Source: G965216745 sp965216745
Lineage (GTDB): Bacteria > Pseudomonadota > Alphaproteobacteria > Rickettsiales > Anaplasmataceae
Direction: 5' to 3'
DNA length: 64,000 bases
NCBI GenBank assembly: GCA_965216745.1
Contig: OZ244191.1
Coordinates: 1,043,492 to 1,107,491 of the forward strand
The notes beneath the pieces are model-generated. The model saw only the letters and a program-made list of their open reading frames with translations, searched no databases and was not told the DNA's origin. This document shows, piece by piece, positions 57,228 to 64,000 of this stretch. The translations under genes and the position numbers were made by a program. Position 1 is the stretch's first letter. Every line of letters begins with the position of its first letter.

Positions 57228-57704
57228 ATGTTTTTAGCTCTTGGATTGGGTTCAAATTTAAATAATCGGGAAAAAATAATTAACGCAACAATTATTGAAT
57301 TAAACAAATATTTTCATGAAATAAATTTATCACAATTTTATCCAAATGCTGCCGTTCTTCCACCTAATGCCCCAAAGTCCTGGGACAGAAAATTCATCAA
57401 TGTTGCATTAACATGCAACACTAAGTACAAACCATATGAATTATTAAAAATTACACAGTCATTAGAAATAAAGTTTGGTAGATCTGTAAGTGATCAGCAC
57501 TGGGCTCCAAGAACAATGGATATAGATATATTGTTTTATGGAGAAAAAATCATCAATGAACCTAATTTGATAATACCACACCCCGAATTACATAAAAGAG
57601 AATTTGTTCTTAGGCCTTTATGCGATTTATGCCCAGCGCACATACATCCAATATCAAAGAAAAATATCTTAGAATTGTTAATGTCATTGAAGTATAAAAA
57701 TTGA
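57228..57704 (+). CDS. folK: HPPK, 6-hydroxymethyl-7,8-dihydropterin pyrophosphokinase
   Basis: FolK activates hydroxymethyl-dihydropterin with ATP, the step after FolB. The 158-residue protein has the N-terminal ALGLGSNLNNRE, PPNAPKSWDRKFINVAL, the ATP/Mg-binding HWAPRTMDIDILFYG (Asp pair), and the C-terminal IIPHPELHKREFVLRPLCDL. All catalytic elements are seen. It lies alone, divergent from der. folP (dihydropteroate synthase) is not adjacent. Confidence 0.94.
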   Translation: MFLALGLGSNLNNREKIINATIIELNKYFHEINLSQFYPNAAVLPPNAPKSWDRKFINVALTCNTKYKPYELLKITQSLEIKFGRSVSDQHWAPRTMDIDILFYGEKIINEPNLIIPHPELHKREFVLRPLCDLCPAHIHPISKKNILELLMSLKYKN

Positions 57705-58153
57705 TGTAAGAGAAAAATATGATCGAAAGATATATATATTATAATAAATATTATACAGTTTGATCAGAAAATATGCGTAGAAATATATAACTGAATATAC
57801 AAGTGAATACACAAAGAATACCACAAAATCTAAATAAATTCTGCATAGACAAAAAATAACAATTTCAAGAAATACAAGTAAATTGAATTTGAGAAAACAA
57901 AAATTTTCAAAGAATAACAAAGGTTGCCCAAATGTTAAAAACAGAAGCTATAGCAATAAAGAATAGCAACAAATATAAACACAGAGCAACTCATCATAAA
58001 AAAAACTCGACCTGAGAGCACTAGCAATGGGTGTAATAACATACAATCATTTGGAGAAGGATACTTTCTTCTTCTAGTGTCTTTGTTTTCCCTCGTCCCA
58101 GTGGGACGAGGACAAACACAGGAGAGATACAAAGATAAGAATAGTGATGCTAC
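57705..58153. other. spacer with a GC-rich palindrome
   Basis: About 450 bp between convergent folK and the surface antigen gene. Short frames here lack start sites or family resemblance. The only clear structure is the palindrome at 58091-58111. Confidence 0.5.
58091..58111. repeat. 21-bp GC-rich perfect palindrome
   Basis: CCTCGTCCCA-G-TGGGACGAGG is a perfect inverted repeat with 10-bp arms, or an 8-bp stem with a CAGTG loop as RNA. Its GC content contrasts sharply with the surrounding AT-rich DNA. It lies 43 nt beyond the stop of the surface antigen gene. There is no T-run on either side, so it is not a standard intrinsic terminator; it could stabilise the antigen mRNA 3' end or be a transposable palindromic element. 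Confidence 0.6.
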
Positions 58154-58867
58154 TTACATAGAAGCTATAACACCTAATTCAAAAGAGTGTGATCTATAAG
58201 GCAACTTCAAGGAAACTGTTTGGCTAGACACATCTAAAACACTAAATCCGTCACCTTGGGTAATTCCAATGTATTTGTAACCACCATAAACTCTAAAACC
58301 AGGGCTCAAAGGAACTGTTACACCTGCTTTAGCCTGATAAGAAAGTGAGTATTTTGGCTCAGCACTAGATAATTTATGCCTTGCAAGACCAATTCCTCCT
58401 CCAATGTAAGGACAAAAAGGCATTTCAGCAACAAGATCATAATAAAAATTCAACATACCGTAAAGAGCTGTAGAGTCTTTTAAATTCAAAACATCTACAT
58501 CAGCCGAATCTTTTACTACTCTTGACAATGACTTAAACTTAGCATCAATGAAACCCATTTCAACAGCAACCCTCGGGTTACCTGAGTAAGCATAACCAAG
58601 CTCTAAACCACCAGAATGACCAGTTTTGTATTCAACTTTATCATTATCAGTTGTGGGAATTTTCTTAGCATTAATAAAATTGAGTTCAAACAAATCAGCA
58701 TACTTGCTTGAACGAGGCATATTCGCAGAATAATAACCTGAAATATAAAAACTACCATCATCTTGAATAGATGAAGGATACATTGAAGCGCTCACATCAG
58801 ACACATAAAGTGCTGTTAGGGCCAGGGCACTGCCCATAACAAATTTTCTAATTTTTTTAATAAACAT
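58154..58867 (-). CDS. Msp4/OMP-1/P44-family outer-membrane surface antigen
   Basis: A 237-residue outer-membrane beta-barrel of the surface antigen family (Surface_Ag_2/Msp4) typical of Anaplasmataceae. I start it at the ATG at 58867, with AGGAG just upstream. The signal peptide is FVMGSALALTALYVSDVSA. The mature part begins with DGSFYISGYYSANMPR, has GGLELGYAYSGNPRVAVEMGF, the conserved CPYIGGGIGLARHKL, then YQAKAGVTVPLSPGFRVYGGYKYIGI, and ends in the barrel-closing FELGVIASM. Related proteins act as porins and major surface antigens. The 660-bp upstream region is unusually long. Only one copy is in the window. Confidence 0.9.
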   Translation of the reverse strand: MFIKKIRKFVMGSALALTALYVSDVSASMYPSSIQDDGSFYISGYYSANMPRSSKYADLFELNFINAKKIPTTDNDKVEYKTGHSGGLELGYAYSGNPRVAVEMGFIDAKFKSLSRVVKDSADVDVLNLKDSTALYGMLNFYYDLVAEMPFCPYIGGGIGLARHKLSSAEPKYSLSYQAKAGVTVPLSPGFRVYGGYKYIGITQGDGFSVLDVSSQTVSLKLPYRSHSFELGVIASM

Positions 58868-59527
58868 AATCTCTCCTAGATTCTGACATGACTCAAGATA
58901 AAACACACAAAGTGTACTAGCTGTAGTCTATTCATATCTAGAACTATAGTCAAAAAAAATTTCTTATGAGTTAAGACGAAAATCAAATTAAATGCTCATC
59001 AAACGACATTACACTATGTGAAACAAACATAAATGAGAAAGATCTTAAAATTGAAAACACTTGCAACAATCTAATGTAAAAAGCTCAAAAGCCAAAAATC
59101 AAAAAGCAAACAATAAATAGCTCAAAAAGGGCTCAAGAACGATAATTTGAACAATAAGAACTTTTGACAAAAAGTACAAGCAAAAAACATAAAAACTAAA
59201 CAGTATTAAATTGTAAACATAAAAGTCAATAAACAAAAATATATAGGAAAAATGCTAGCATAAAAAACACAATAAGAAAACTAAATTTGAGGTCGTAAAA
59301 TAAAATATACAATTTAATTAAGAAACTTTGTAGGCATACAATAAACAATTAGTATTAATTAACTATAAACAGATAATCGCAAAAACATTGAATCTTTGAT
59401 TTTCTATGCAAAAGGAAAAATCATACAAGCATAAAGACCAAAAATCTACCAAGGGTTGTATAGAGAAAGTATAAATTAACTAAAAGCCTGTACTGTACAA
59501 GAACACATACAATAATTGGTTTTAAAA
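58868..59527. other. long divergent spacer, antigen gene / motA
   Basis: About 660 bp between the divergent surface antigen and motA genes, A-rich on the plus strand, with no open frame of useful length. Short direct repeats of AGCTCAAAA occur near 59080-59140. A small TGTAC-T-GTACA palindrome lies at about 59491-59501, close to motA. Nothing else is recognisable, but the region probably holds the promoters of both genes. Confidence 0.45.
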
Positions 59528-60388
59528 ATGCGCTTTACAATAGGAATTATAATTGTCTTTGCCTCTGTGTTAGGTTGTTTCCATTTAATGGGAGGTAGTT
59601 TGATCGCACTATATCAACCAGGAGAACTTGGTATAATAGGAGGAGCTGGAGTAGGAGCCTTTGTTATAGCAAACCCTAGATTTGTACTCTTGTCATCAAT
59701 GAAGTCTCTTAAAACAGTCTTCAAAGGAATGCCTTTTGACAAATCAGCTTACATAGAACTACTCTCTTTTCTTTTTAATGCCCTCACATTGATCAGAACA
59801 AAAGGACTTCTTGCTATAGAAAGCCAAATAGACGAGCCAAAAAACAGCGAATTATTCACAAAATACCCTACGTTACTGTCAAACCATCACGCATTGGACT
59901 TTTTCTGTGATTACATGAGATTAATAAGTATGGGAGTAGACAGTCATTACCAAATAGACGATCAAATGATACAAGAACTTGACTTACATCATCAAGAAGA
60001 AGAAATGGTAAATGGATCAATTCAAACACTCTCTGATGCATTCCCCGCGATAGGAATTGTGGCAGCAGTACTTGGTGTGATTAAAACCATGGCAAGTATA
60101 AATGAACCCCCAGAAATATTAGGAGCATTGATTGGTGGAGCACTGGTTGGGACTTTTTTAGGAATATTTCTCTCATATTGCATGGTTGGCCCAATTTACG
60201 CGTTCTTGCATAAATATTCAGAAGCTAAAGGATCATACATATTGTGTATAAAGGCTGCAATAATATCCTATTTGCAAGGAAATGCTCCTTCAATTTCTGT
60301 TGAATTTGCAAGAAAATCAGTCCCCGATCATTTGAGACCTACATTCCTAGAATTAGAAGAGAAAATGAATGAAAACACAAACGCTTAA
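59528..60388 (+). CDS. motA: flagellar motor stator protein MotA
   Basis: MotA and MotB form the proton-driven stator. The product is 286 residues from the ATG at 59528 (the frame also opens with a TTG at 59516). Four hydrophobic segments are visible. The cytoplasmic loop has the rotor-contact stretch LIRTKGLLAIESQIDEP, and the third helix has the proline in DAFPAIGIVAAVLGVIKTM, followed by the GALIGGALVGTFLGIFLSY helix. All the expected functional residues are present. The next gene begins inside its last codons. Confidence 0.95.
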   Translation: MRFTIGIIIVFASVLGCFHLMGGSLIALYQPGELGIIGGAGVGAFVIANPRFVLLSSMKSLKTVFKGMPFDKSAYIELLSFLFNALTLIRTKGLLAIESQIDEPKNSELFTKYPTLLSNHHALDFFCDYMRLISMGVDSHYQIDDQMIQELDLHHQEEEMVNGSIQTLSDAFPAIGIVAAVLGVIKTMASINEPPEILGALIGGALVGTFLGIFLSYCMVGPIYAFLHKYSEAKGSYILCIKAAIISYLQGNAPSISVEFARKSVPDHLRPTFLELEEKMNENTNA

Positions 60389-60731
60389 AAGCATGAAAGT
60401 CGAAAAAATGAGAAATGAATCTATCCAGCTACTAAAAATAAACAACTTTTTAGTAGCTCTTATTTGTAGCATTAAAAATAAAATTCAAAAAAATCTGACA
60501 AAACATTTATATATTTTCAACATTCTTGTTCGAGCATTGAATATAAACAAAACAATCACACTATTATCTGAAAACACATCAAAGTTTATTACTAAATCAT
60601 TTGATTCATCAGCATCACTTTTGAATATTTGTTGTTACACTAAATTATTTGAAAACAATCTCAATGCAATGACACAAAACACAATCACAATTAATTATAA
60701 AACCAATTTTTTTTCAATGAGCAAAAAATGA
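60369..60731 (+). CDS. unknown protein nested between motA and motB
   Basis: This 120-residue frame starts 20 nt before the motA stop and ends 4 nt into motB (ATGA overlap), so all three genes are likely translationally coupled. I do not recognise the product. It is basic, rich in Asn, Lys, Ile and Thr, with a moderately hydrophobic stretch (NNFLVALICSI, about residues 26-36) and no signal peptide. Composition is less constrained than in its neighbours, so it may be a fast-evolving accessory motor gene or a degenerating insertion that has kept its frame. The double overlap is the main evidence that it is real. Confidence 0.5.
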   Translation: MKTQTLKSMKVEKMRNESIQLLKINNFLVALICSIKNKIQKNLTKHLYIFNILVRALNINKTITLLSENTSKFITKSFDSSASLLNICCYTKLFENNLNAMTQNTITINYKTNFFSMSKK

Positions 60732-61510
60732 GCGAAAATACAATAATAATAAAAAGAATAAAAAAAGGAGGACATGGTCATCATGGGGGTGCATGGAAAG
60801 TTGCATACGCAGACTTTGTAACCGCAATGATGGTGTTTTTCCTGCTTTTGTGGCTATTAGCGTCTGTGCCGCAAGAAACTCTAGATGGGCTAGGTGACTT
60901 CTTTAAGCCTACTGAGGCAACAGAAAAATCAGCTTCATCTTCCGATGAGAATCTTGCAATTGCGATGAAAAGCCAGCTCATTGAAGAAATGGAAATATCC
61001 AATCAGGATCTAGAATCAATAATAGAAAACAAAATATCTAAAACGCTAAATGATAAATACGGAAACATTATCAAGATAGCTCAAGATAGTGATGGGATAA
61101 TAATCATCATTGAAAGCACAGCAAAAGAAAAACTATTCGAAGATAAAAAATACATATTATCACCAAATGGGCAAGAAAAACTAAATGACATAGCTCAACT
61201 AATCAAGCCCCTCCCTTATTACTTGTCTATTTCTGGGCATATAGACTCATCTGAAATAGACAAATATACCAAAGATGCAAAATGGAAAATATCACTAGAA
61301 AGATCAAATGCAGCTCGCAAAGCATTAATTCAAAACGGCATTCCCGATGAAAAAATAGCTCAACTTATGGGGAAAGCTGATTTTCAACATATAGATATTA
61401 AAAACCCCAAATCTTATAGAAATAGAAGGATACAAATAAAATTACTCAACAAAGACAATATCCACAACAACAAGAAAAACGTTGTGGGCAATATTCTAGA
61501 AAAAAAATAA
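60728..61510 (+). CDS. motB: flagellar motor stator protein MotB
   Basis: MotB anchors the stator to peptidoglycan and carries the proton-binding aspartate. The 260-residue protein begins with a basic segment (IIIKRIKKGGHGHHGGAWKVAYADF) holding that Asp in AYADFVTAMMVFFLLLWLLAS, one transmembrane helix, a plug-like linker, and an OmpA-like peptidoglycan-binding domain (about 130-245) with ISGHIDSS, WKISLERSNAARKALIQNGI and NRRIQIKLL. Intact motA and motB point to a functional or recently functional motor. Confidence 0.95.
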   Translation: MSENTIIIKRIKKGGHGHHGGAWKVAYADFVTAMMVFFLLLWLLASVPQETLDGLGDFFKPTEATEKSASSSDENLAIAMKSQLIEEMEISNQDLESIIENKISKTLNDKYGNIIKIAQDSDGIIIIIESTAKEKLFEDKKYILSPNGQEKLNDIAQLIKPLPYYLSISGHIDSSEIDKYTKDAKWKISLERSNAARKALIQNGIPDEKIAQLMGKADFQHIDIKNPKSYRNRRIQIKLLNKDNIHNNKKNVVGNILEKK

Positions 61511-61524
61511 TACTATTTTATGAA

Positions 61525-62619
61525 TCATTTAATCCAAACATATAAAGCTCCATCACCACCATGACGAGGCAATGCATTGTTGGTTTTTTTTACATATTTA
61601 TTTAAATCAGAAAACATCAAAATTCTTGAAATCTCTTTACGTAAAACTTCACCCTTACCTGTTATTACACAAACTTTTTTTGATCTTAATTCAAAATGAA
61701 ATAACAGAAATTTCTCCAATTCCACATAAGATTCAGACAAAGAGAATCCATGCAGATCTAAAACGTTTTCATTTCTAGAAACACAGCAGTTATATGCTAT
61801 ACTCTTGCGCGCCGTCAAAGATAATCTATCAGGACTAGAACCATGAAATACACCAACATATCTCTGTGAGACAGGAGAAACATCATTCATAGCTTTAGAC
61901 CAATCACAATTATCAAGCATAATCCATGATAAGTTACATGGAAGTTTTTTATTTTTACCACGAATCTTGCAATGCCTTCTATAACTTGAAAAATCATTGC
62001 AAAGATCAAAAGTATCAATCCCACAATCATAAACTTGATAACAATCCATTCTTGAAAGCTGGCGTTTTAAGTATTTAGGTAAATCAAAATGATATTTCCC
62101 ACCCTTATAAGGTATAAAATCGGAAGAACATTCAGAATCATTTGCAACAAACTTATCGTAAAAATCAGAATCTATCTCGTATGAACTTTGACGTATACAA
62201 GGGCCTATAAGAACAATTTCATTGCTATTTTGATCATTATTACTCCTTCTCAATTTATTAATAACGTTATTCAATAATCCATTGATTGCCCCTCTCCAAC
62301 CAACATGACAAATGGCAACACAAAAAGTCTGAGGAGAATATATTAACAAAGGAACACAGTCTGCGCTCAAAATGCCAATAGGAATATTTTCAACACTAGT
62401 AAAAATAGAATCAGCTAATAGTTTACTTCCTAATTCAAAGCCAAAGATTTCGATAACATTGGTACCATGACAATTATCAGGAACAACAATTGGATAACCC
62501 AAAACATTAGATGTTCTAGCAATCAAGTCCGCACCAAACTCATTTTGATTAGATGGAGCTTCAAAACCATATCTTATGTTTTCACCAAAAACATTTTCAG
62601 TGTCATAATTGTTACTCAT
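61525..62619 (-). CDS. PgeF (YfiH/DUF152) fused to a Smr domain
   Basis: One uninterrupted 364-residue frame joins two families. Residues about 1-230 are a PgeF/YfiH (polyphenol oxidase-like, peptidoglycan-editing) domain with NCHGTNV, LSADCVPLLIYSP, CHVGWRGAINGLLNNVI, GPCIRQSSYEI and DFSSYRRHCKIRG, including the conserved metal-binding Cys and His residues. Residues about 235-364 form an alphaproteobacterial-type small Smr protein with its own lead segment (WIMLDNCDWSKAMNDVSPV), LDLHGFSLSESYVELEKFL, VCVITGKGE and RHGGDGALYVWIK. Smr domains act as nucleases or bind RNA/DNA. In other bacteria these are separate genes. The gene is convergent with motB. Confidence 0.88.
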   Translation of the reverse strand: MSNNYDTENVFGENIRYGFEAPSNQNEFGADLIARTSNVLGYPIVVPDNCHGTNVIEIFGFELGSKLLADSIFTSVENIPIGILSADCVPLLIYSPQTFCVAICHVGWRGAINGLLNNVINKLRRSNNDQNSNEIVLIGPCIRQSSYEIDSDFYDKFVANDSECSSDFIPYKGGKYHFDLPKYLKRQLSRMDCYQVYDCGIDTFDLCNDFSSYRRHCKIRGKNKKLPCNLSWIMLDNCDWSKAMNDVSPVSQRYVGVFHGSSPDRLSLTARKSIAYNCCVSRNENVLDLHGFSLSESYVELEKFLLFHFELRSKKVCVITGKGEVLRKEISRILMFSDLNKYVKKTNNALPRHGGDGALYVWIK

Positions 62620-62780
62620 TTATATATAAATATCATAATATCAGAACACATAGCAATACAAACTAACAATCAATACGTACTAAAACATCAGATTTAGAAT
62701 AAAAACACATAAAAAAGCGATCTTTTATATTAATTTGTAGACAAAGAAAAGATTAAGTTAAAAATATATTCAAGCAAATC

Positions 62781-63134
62781 TCAAAATTTAGAATGCAAAA
62801 CATTTAGTATAATCACAACTGCTATTGCATAATCTCCATCATCTGTCAAAGAGACAAAAACAGAATCTATTTTAGAATCTCCAATGAAAAGAATAGGCTG
62901 ACCACTAGGATCATTTCTGATTTCTATTTCCCGCATTTTTACCGGAGAAGAACACGCTTTTATATAAGCTTCCTTTGCAGCAAATCTTTTGGCTAAAAAA
63001 TTAGATTTCAAATGGTTGCGACTATCACCCTCTTCTATTTCTCTTTTAGAAAAGATTTTCTTTAAAAAAGCATCACCATGCTTTTCTAAAATTCTTGTGA
63101 TGCGATTTATCTTCACAATATCAATTCCTATCAT
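62781..63134 (-). CDS. acpS: holo-ACP synthase AcpS
   Basis: AcpS transfers 4'-phosphopantetheine from CoA to acyl carrier protein. The 117-residue product has the N-terminal MIGIDIVKINRI with the Mg-binding Asp, the FLAKRFAAKEAYIKA signature with the second metal ligand Glu, and the C-terminal VSLTDDGDYAIAVVI strands. Complete and of normal size. It is divergent from the open frame at the right edge. Confidence 0.95.
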   Translation of the reverse strand: MIGIDIVKINRITRILEKHGDAFLKKIFSKREIEEGDSRNHLKSNFLAKRFAAKEAYIKACSSPVKMREIEIRNDPSGQPILFIGDSKIDSVFVSLTDDGDYAIAVVIILNVLHSKF

Positions 63135-63304
63135 TGTAATCTTTAGAATAAAATATTCTCAATTACACTAAATTCTCTAACATAAGAGATGTAATATCAA
63201 CACAAAATATTCTAATAGTTAACAATCCAATGATATTTATTTTGACACATACATTACAGTGATAAATACTTATGTAATCCACCAAAATACATAAGATGCA
63301 TTAA

Positions 63305-64000
63305 ATGACACAAACTTCAGATACAAACAACTATCAAAACAACAACGAAGATGCAACAGAAAACCAGCATTTAAGAAAGGAAAAAAAAGATAACACAAGC
63401 AATGGTTCTATGTTCGAAGGAAAATTAACAGAAGAACAACAATCAGCATATCAGTCGAAACTTAACTCCAAACAAAAGAAAGACAACTCCTCTGAAAAAA
63501 AAACTCAAACAGAAAAAAATGAATCAGAAGAAGATGATAGGTACAAAGATCCACCAAAAAAAGACAAAGGAGAGAGGAAGTATTCAAAAATAAAATATGG
63601 ATTTGGGATCAAATTATTAAAATCAGCAATTAGACAGATACTCAAAAACATACTAATATCATTTAACATATTTTCAGACAAAGATATCAAGTCAGAGCTT
63701 TTGACTACTGGTCTTGGGAGCAGTAGCGCTTATAGTAAACTGCTTTTATTAAAACAAAAAAAAACAAAAGACAAACAAAAAGAAGCATTCCTTGCGCTAA
63801 CAATAATGCTAGCACAATCGGAAACAACCAACAATCCATCTCTATTAACCACTAGTTCTAATAAACAATTCAATCAACAAATTTTAATAAATGCACAAAC
63901 AATAAACTCTTCAAAAGATATAACTCAAGAAATATTCAAAAAAGGAGTACATAATAGCCTTTCGCTTCCACAGCAATATAACAAAATAGGACCTGCATCA
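63305..64000 (+). CDS. hypothetical protein, truncated by the window edge
   Basis: From the ATG at 63305 the frame is open for 232 codons to the last base of the window, so the gene is incomplete here. The first 95 residues are very polar (Asn, Gln, Lys, Glu, Thr), with KDPPKKDKGERKYSK near residue 85. A more ordered part follows (about 95-165: YGFGIKLLKSAIRQILKNILISFNIFSDKDIKSELLTTGLGSSSAYSKLLLL), then a Ser/Thr/Asn/Gln-rich part. No signal peptide or clear domain. Composition matches the lineage-specific proteins elsewhere in the window. Confidence 0.65.
   Translation, partial: MTQTSDTNNYQNNNEDATENQHLRKEKKDNTSNGSMFEGKLTEEQQSAYQSKLNSKQKKDNSSEKKTQTEKNESEEDDRYKDPPKKDKGERKYSKIKYGFGIKLLKSAIRQILKNILISFNIFSDKDIKSELLTTGLGSSSAYSKLLLLKQKKTKDKQKEAFLALTIMLAQSETTNNPSLLTTSSNKQFNQQILINAQTINSSKDITQEIFKKGVHNSLSLPQQYNKIGPAS

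Noticed and set aside
57935..58132. 65-codon minus-strand frame through the GC-rich palindrome
   Set aside because: The frame has no family resemblance and no ribosome-binding site, and its only distinctive part comes from translating the palindrome.

Overview
The window is a strongly AT-rich chromosomal segment of an alphaproteobacterium, most likely an obligate intracellular member of the order Rickettsiales close to Anaplasmataceae. The main clues are an Msp4/OMP-1/P44-type surface antigen (58154-58867, a family typical of Anaplasma, Ehrlichia and Wolbachia), an ompH-fabZ pair with neither lpxD between the genes nor lpxA after fabZ (as expected in a lineage without LPS), scattered single copies of genes that are normally clustered (nuoJK without the rest of nuo; mraZ-rsmH-ftsL far from ftsI), and several lineage-specific, Lys/Asn/Glu-rich proteins. 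Unlike classical Anaplasmataceae it carries flagellar hook and motor genes (flgD, flgE, motA, motB). This fits the deep-branching flagellated Rickettsiales of protists and invertebrates; the species cannot be named from this window.

Layout. 0-5.4 kb: fabZ, ompH, nuoJ-nuoK, ftsI, a folB-like gene and carA. 5.6-9.2 kb: two adjacent hypothetical proteins with acidic low-complexity tracts and paired transmembrane helices. 9.2-11.2 kb: transketolase. 11.5-20.2 kb: an accessory island of coiled-coil genes (one 945-residue intact gene, one of about 346 residues, one broken copy and a long decayed tail). The units share a 57-bp hairpin element just after the stop codon and a similar Thr/Ser-rich C-terminus. 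20.3-24.2 kb: a small acidic protein, dnaJ, a third paired-helix membrane protein and a small exported protein. 24.2-29 kb: ccmE, ruvA-pheT, tRNA-Lys(CTT), folD. 29.2-33.3 kb: flgD-flgE, with a very large hook protein. 33.5-46.5 kb: aspS, acnA, greA, gap, a fourth paired-helix membrane protein, uvrA, sufT-like and sucB. 46.6-57.7 kb: a MerR-like regulator, an exported ankyrin protein, a retropepsin-like protease, folC, a YfgM-like protein, ftsL-rsmH-mraZ, glmS, ribA, der, folK. 58-64 kb: surface antigen, motA-(unknown)-motB, a PgeF-Smr fusion, acpS, and the start of an open hypothetical gene that runs off the right edge.

How the genes fit together. The core genes serve fatty-acid and ACP chemistry (fabZ, acpS), folate (folB-like, folC, folD, folK), riboflavin (ribA), pyrimidine/arginine precursors (carA), the TCA cycle (acnA, sucB), the non-oxidative pentose phosphate and triose steps (tkt, gap), respiration (nuoJK, ccmE), cell division and amino-sugar supply (ftsI, ftsL, mraZ, rsmH, glmS), translation, repair and quality control. 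The accessory genes (paired-helix membrane proteins, coiled-coil island, ankyrin protein, surface antigen) are the likely host-facing part. The paired-helix proteins resemble the bilobed hydrophobic architecture of chlamydial inclusion-membrane proteins; that comparison is architectural only and is an inference.
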